Shown in pieces: positions 62,049 through 64,000 of a DNA stretch of 64,000 nucleotides. Source of the DNA: Sulfuricurvum sp. (GTDB taxonomy: Bacteria; Campylobacterota; Campylobacteria; Campylobacterales; Sulfurimonadaceae). The stretch is from the NCBI GenBank assembly GCA_028714915.1, contig JAQTLL010000001.1, positions 248,001 through 312,000 on the forward strand, in the 5' to 3' direction. The notes under the pieces are model-generated. The model searched no databases, was not told the origin of the DNA, and saw nothing but the letters and a program-made list of their open reading frames with translations. The translations under genes and the position numbers were made by a program. The number at the start of each line of letters is the position of its first letter. Within the stretch, counting starts at the first letter, position 1.

Positions 62049-62722
62049 CGCATTCTCTCCATTAAAATTGCTCCTGCTACTCCTACATTAAGAGAATCAA
62101 AGTCATGTGCCATCTCAATGGATACGCCATGATCAAGCCCTTTTTCAACACGACCGCTCAATCCCTCACCCTCGCTGCCTAAAATCAAAGCACGCTTGGA
62201 GTCAAAACTTGTCTCACGTACATTTTTCCCCTCAAGCGTTGCACCATAAAGTGTAAATCCAGACTGTTTGAGCTCATGCATAACATCATGAATATTATGG
62301 ACGACGACGATAGGCAAGTCAAGTGCCGCCCCACTGCTCGTTCGAATTAACGCTTCTAAATTTGGCTCTCGGATACCAGTAATCACAAGGGCTTCCACTC
62401 CAAGAGCATACGCACTACGCACCAATGAACCCATATTTCCCATATCGGTAATAGAGCTTAAGACGACGATAAAACCACATTTTTTCAAAAAAGGAGAGGC
62501 ATAAGGGACTATTTGAGAAATCTCTGCAATGTACCCTTGATGATTTCCCCCTTTGACCATCGATTGAGCTGCATTTTCAGGAATACGCTTCACTTCGAAT
62601 CCCATTTTCATCAATTGACCATACTCTTTTTTATCAATCTCTTTGGCAAGATAAAGTGTTTTTATCCGATCACGATGTCGTTCAAGTGCATAAAATACTG
62701 GTTGTTTTCCATAAATGAGCAT
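62045..62722 (-). CDS. rlmB: 23S rRNA 2'-O-methyltransferase, RlmB-like
   Basis: The 225-residue protein has the RlmB N-terminus MLIYGKQPVFYALERH and SPOUT motifs: VVLSSITDMGNMGSLVRSAYALGVEALVITG, LILGSEGEGLSGRVEKG and IEMAHDFDSLNVGVAGAILM. RlmB methylates G2251 of 23S rRNA in the P loop. At 225 residues it is slightly shorter than E. coli RlmB. It follows rsmI by 4 bases. Confidence 0.88.
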   Translation of the reverse strand: MLIYGKQPVFYALERHRDRIKTLYLAKEIDKKEYGQLMKMGFEVKRIPENAAQSMVKGGNHQGYIAEISQIVPYASPFLKKCGFIVVLSSITDMGNMGSLVRSAYALGVEALVITGIREPNLEALIRTSSGAALDLPIVVVHNIHDVMHELKQSGFTLYGATLEGKNVRETSFDSKRALILGSEGEGLSGRVEKGLDHGVSIEMAHDFDSLNVGVAGAILMERMR

Positions 62723-62726
62723 AAAA

Positions 62727-63542
62727 TTATCCTTCTAAGTTTAAGAGGCGGGTATAGCACTCTTTTGGGTTTTCGCCGGTAATCTTGGCGATGAGCTTGG
62801 ATGCCGCTTTTTTGGGTATATCGAGAGCTAGGATGTCAGCTTCATTCAAACTTGCACCGCAAGAAACTGAAGCTTCGATAACTACGACCCATTCACCTCG
62901 AATTTCCCCTTCCATTCGGGAAAGAAGTTCGGATGCACACCCTTGATAAAAGCGTTGATATTTTTTGCTAATCTCTTTGGCCAAAAATACTCGACGATCG
63001 GGTGCCGAAACGGCAAGTTCATGGAGTAGTTTATCCAAACGCTTGGGAGATTCATAGAGTACGGTAGTGTATCCATTAAAAAGAGCCTCTTGAAGAGCAG
63101 CGGAACGGTCATTGCCTTTGTGCGGTAAAAATCCGAAAAAAAGCATTTTTGTCTCACAAAAGCCACTCGCGACAAATGCACTCAGTACCGCATTGGCACC
63201 CGGTAAAATATCATATTTTACTCCGTTATCCAAACAATAGCGTACCAGTAATTGCCCCGGATCACTAATACCAGGCATCCCAGCATCACTAACATACAGT
63301 ATATTAGCATTAAAAAAATCGGGGGTGAGATTGGAAACAAATTCTGCTTCATTGTGGGAGTGTAAACTTAAAAACTGAGGTTCACTGGTAGTGAGATTAT
63401 GCCGTTCTTTGAGAAGATGTATAAGTTTTTTGGTAACACGGGTATCTTCACAGAGGATAATATCAGCAGTAGAGAGAACTTCAAGAGAACGAATAGAGAT
63501 GTCGGAAATATTACCGATAGGAGTGGGTACAAGAGAAAGCAT
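62727..63542 (-). CDS. rsmI: 16S rRNA 2'-O-methyltransferase RsmI
   Basis: The 271-residue protein of the tetrapyrrole-methylase fold methylates C1402 of 16S rRNA. It begins MLSLVPTPIGNISDISIRSLEVL and contains ILCEDTRVTKKLI, LYVSDAGMPGISDPGQLLVRY, LPGANAVLSAFVASGF and FFGFLPHKG. The 128-base gap to rpmE contains repeat copy F. Confidence 0.95.
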   Translation of the reverse strand: MLSLVPTPIGNISDISIRSLEVLSTADIILCEDTRVTKKLIHLLKERHNLTTSEPQFLSLHSHNEAEFVSNLTPDFFNANILYVSDAGMPGISDPGQLLVRYCLDNGVKYDILPGANAVLSAFVASGFCETKMLFFGFLPHKGNDRSAALQEALFNGYTTVLYESPKRLDKLLHELAVSAPDRRVFLAKEISKKYQRFYQGCASELLSRMEGEIRGEWVVVIEASVSCGASLNEADILALDIPKKAASKLIAKITGENPKECYTRLLNLEG

Positions 63543-63596
63543 TTTTCTTCTTAATCTGCTTTAAAAAGCAAGGCTTTTATTGTGATGGCATTTAAA

Positions 63597-63668
63597 TCTG
63601 CCTCGCAGAGGCTAGCTTCAGTGCCTTAGCGGCTAGCGAAGCTAAAGGAAGTCATCCCTTTAGCGTTC
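63597..63668 (-). repeat. Three-hairpin intergenic repeat, copy F
   Basis: Plus-strand reading: CCTCGCAGAGG, then CTAGC...GCTAG around TTCAGTGCCTTAGCG, then GCTAAAGG...CCTTTAGC. It begins 3 bases after the rpmE stop. It matches copy A nearly base for base in the first two parts, while the third hairpin has changed on both arms. Confidence 0.75.
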
Positions 63669-63671
63669 AAA

Positions 63672-63875
63672 TTATTGATTTAGTGCGTAACGTTTTTTGA
63701 ACTTGTCGATACGACCAGCAGTGTCTACTTGACGCTCAGAACCAGTATAAAACGGGTGACATTCATTACAAATATCAACACGGAAAGCATCTTTTGTGCT
63801 TGTTGTTGTGAATGTGTTACCGCATGCGCAGCTAACAGTACATTCAACAGTATTAGGGTGAAGCTCTTTTTTCAT
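63672..63875 (-). CDS. rpmE: 50S ribosomal protein L31
   Basis: From the ATG at 63875 the protein has 67 residues: [20 protein letters not shown], then [20 protein letters not shown]. The CxC/CxxC set marks the zinc-binding L31 type. AAGGTAAT precedes the ATG; the frame extends to 63932 but without support. It heads the rpmE-rsmI-rlmB series. Confidence 0.95.
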   Translation of the reverse strand: MKKELHPNTVECTVSCACGNTFTTTSTKDAFRVDICNECHPFYTGSERQVDTAGRIDKFKKRYALNQ

Positions 63876-63958
63876 AATATTACCTTGTGAGTGACGGCGT
63901 TGTACGTCAATCGGTTTGAGTTTTACATCCATACCTGGGGACGGATTGTTGGACGCGA

Positions 63959-63964
63959 ATTATA
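63959..63964 (-). promoter_or_regulatory. Promoter -10 element of rpmE
   Basis: TATAAT on the minus strand followed by TCGCGT, about 84 bases before the rpmE ATG. The same TTCGCGT context follows the putative -10 of rpsL. Confidence 0.5.
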
Positions 63965-63983
63965 TCCGAAACTTTTTAAATTT

Positions 63984-64000
63984 ACAACCTCATCGAGGCA
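63984..64000 (-). repeat. Three-hairpin intergenic repeat, copy G (cut by window edge)
   Basis: ACAACCTCATCGAGGCA matches the start of copy E (TAACCTCAAACGAGGCA) with a different loop. If real, the rest lies past the window end. Confidence 0.4.

Overview
The window is a stretch of chromosome from a free-living, nitrous-oxide-respiring member of the Campylobacterota (Epsilonproteobacteria). A Sulfurimonas- or Sulfuricurvum-like organism fits best. The reasons are an atypical (clade II) nosZ with a C-terminal cytochrome c domain and a nosB-D-G-C1-C2-H-F-L-Y order, gene neighbourhoods I recall from Campylobacter (flgB-flgC-fliE-ftsI; rpmE-rsmI-rlmB to alaC-hom; murE-TPR-nifU), and separate rpoB and rpoC genes, which Helicobacter and Wolinella have fused. 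The genus is an inference; there is no rRNA gene in the window.

Layout. 1-7 kb: ftsW (cut by the window edge) diverges from flgB-flgC-fliE-ftsI, followed by panC, prfB and bpt. 7-22 kb: two convergent operons around nitrous oxide reductase. On the minus strand nosZ is followed by nosB-D-G-C1-C2-H-F-L-Y and a second NosL-like gene. On the plus strand a seven-gene operon holds three NosL-family genes, an FtsX/MacB-type ABC transporter, a DsbB-like CPFC membrane protein and a tiny membrane protein. This second operon is the best candidate in the window for an undescribed system. 22-25 kb: rpsL-rpsG-fusA. 25-30 kb: an accessory island with BrnT/BrnA, an LPP20-type lipoprotein operon, a small HTH regulator, HicAB and a broken BrnT/BrnA remnant; the 3' end of the HTH gene is duplicated and REP-like palindromes recur. 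30-44 kb: the secE-nusG-rplKAJL-rpoBC block, rpmG, tuf and five tRNA genes, all on the minus strand. 44-54.6 kb: housekeeping genes (yaaA, a CaCA antiporter, corA, a radical SAM/SPASM enzyme, a SPOUT methyltransferase, tkt, ispA, panD, a 2Fe-2S ferredoxin, murE, a TPR protein, a NifU-like protein). 54.6-57.7 kb: rpmJ-rpsM-rpsK-rpsD-rpoA-rplQ. 58-64 kb: rpmE-rsmI-rlmB-(RodZ-like)-(secreted protein)-alaC-hom.

How the parts work together. The Nos genes encode a complete periplasmic N2O respiration system: catalytic NosZ, electron delivery by NosG/NosH and NosC1/NosC2, and copper-site assembly by NosD/F/Y and NosL. Upstream of both nosZ and nosB I see an FNR-type box centred 41.5 bp before a predicted start, with a matching -10 hexamer, so the cluster appears to have two co-regulated promoters. 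The convergent NosL/ABC operon probably adds copper or thiol handling for the same enzyme.

Non-coding structure is a second theme. A dispersed element made of three hairpins occurs at least four times as a full copy just 3' of stop codons (prfB, rplK, hom, rpmE), with base changes in the stems that preserve pairing, plus partial copies. One partial copy supplies the stop codon of a gene, and one full copy carries the probable ribosome binding site of bpt. REP-like palindromes, a long stem-loop plus attenuator between rplL and rpoB, and UUCG-loop terminators are also visible.
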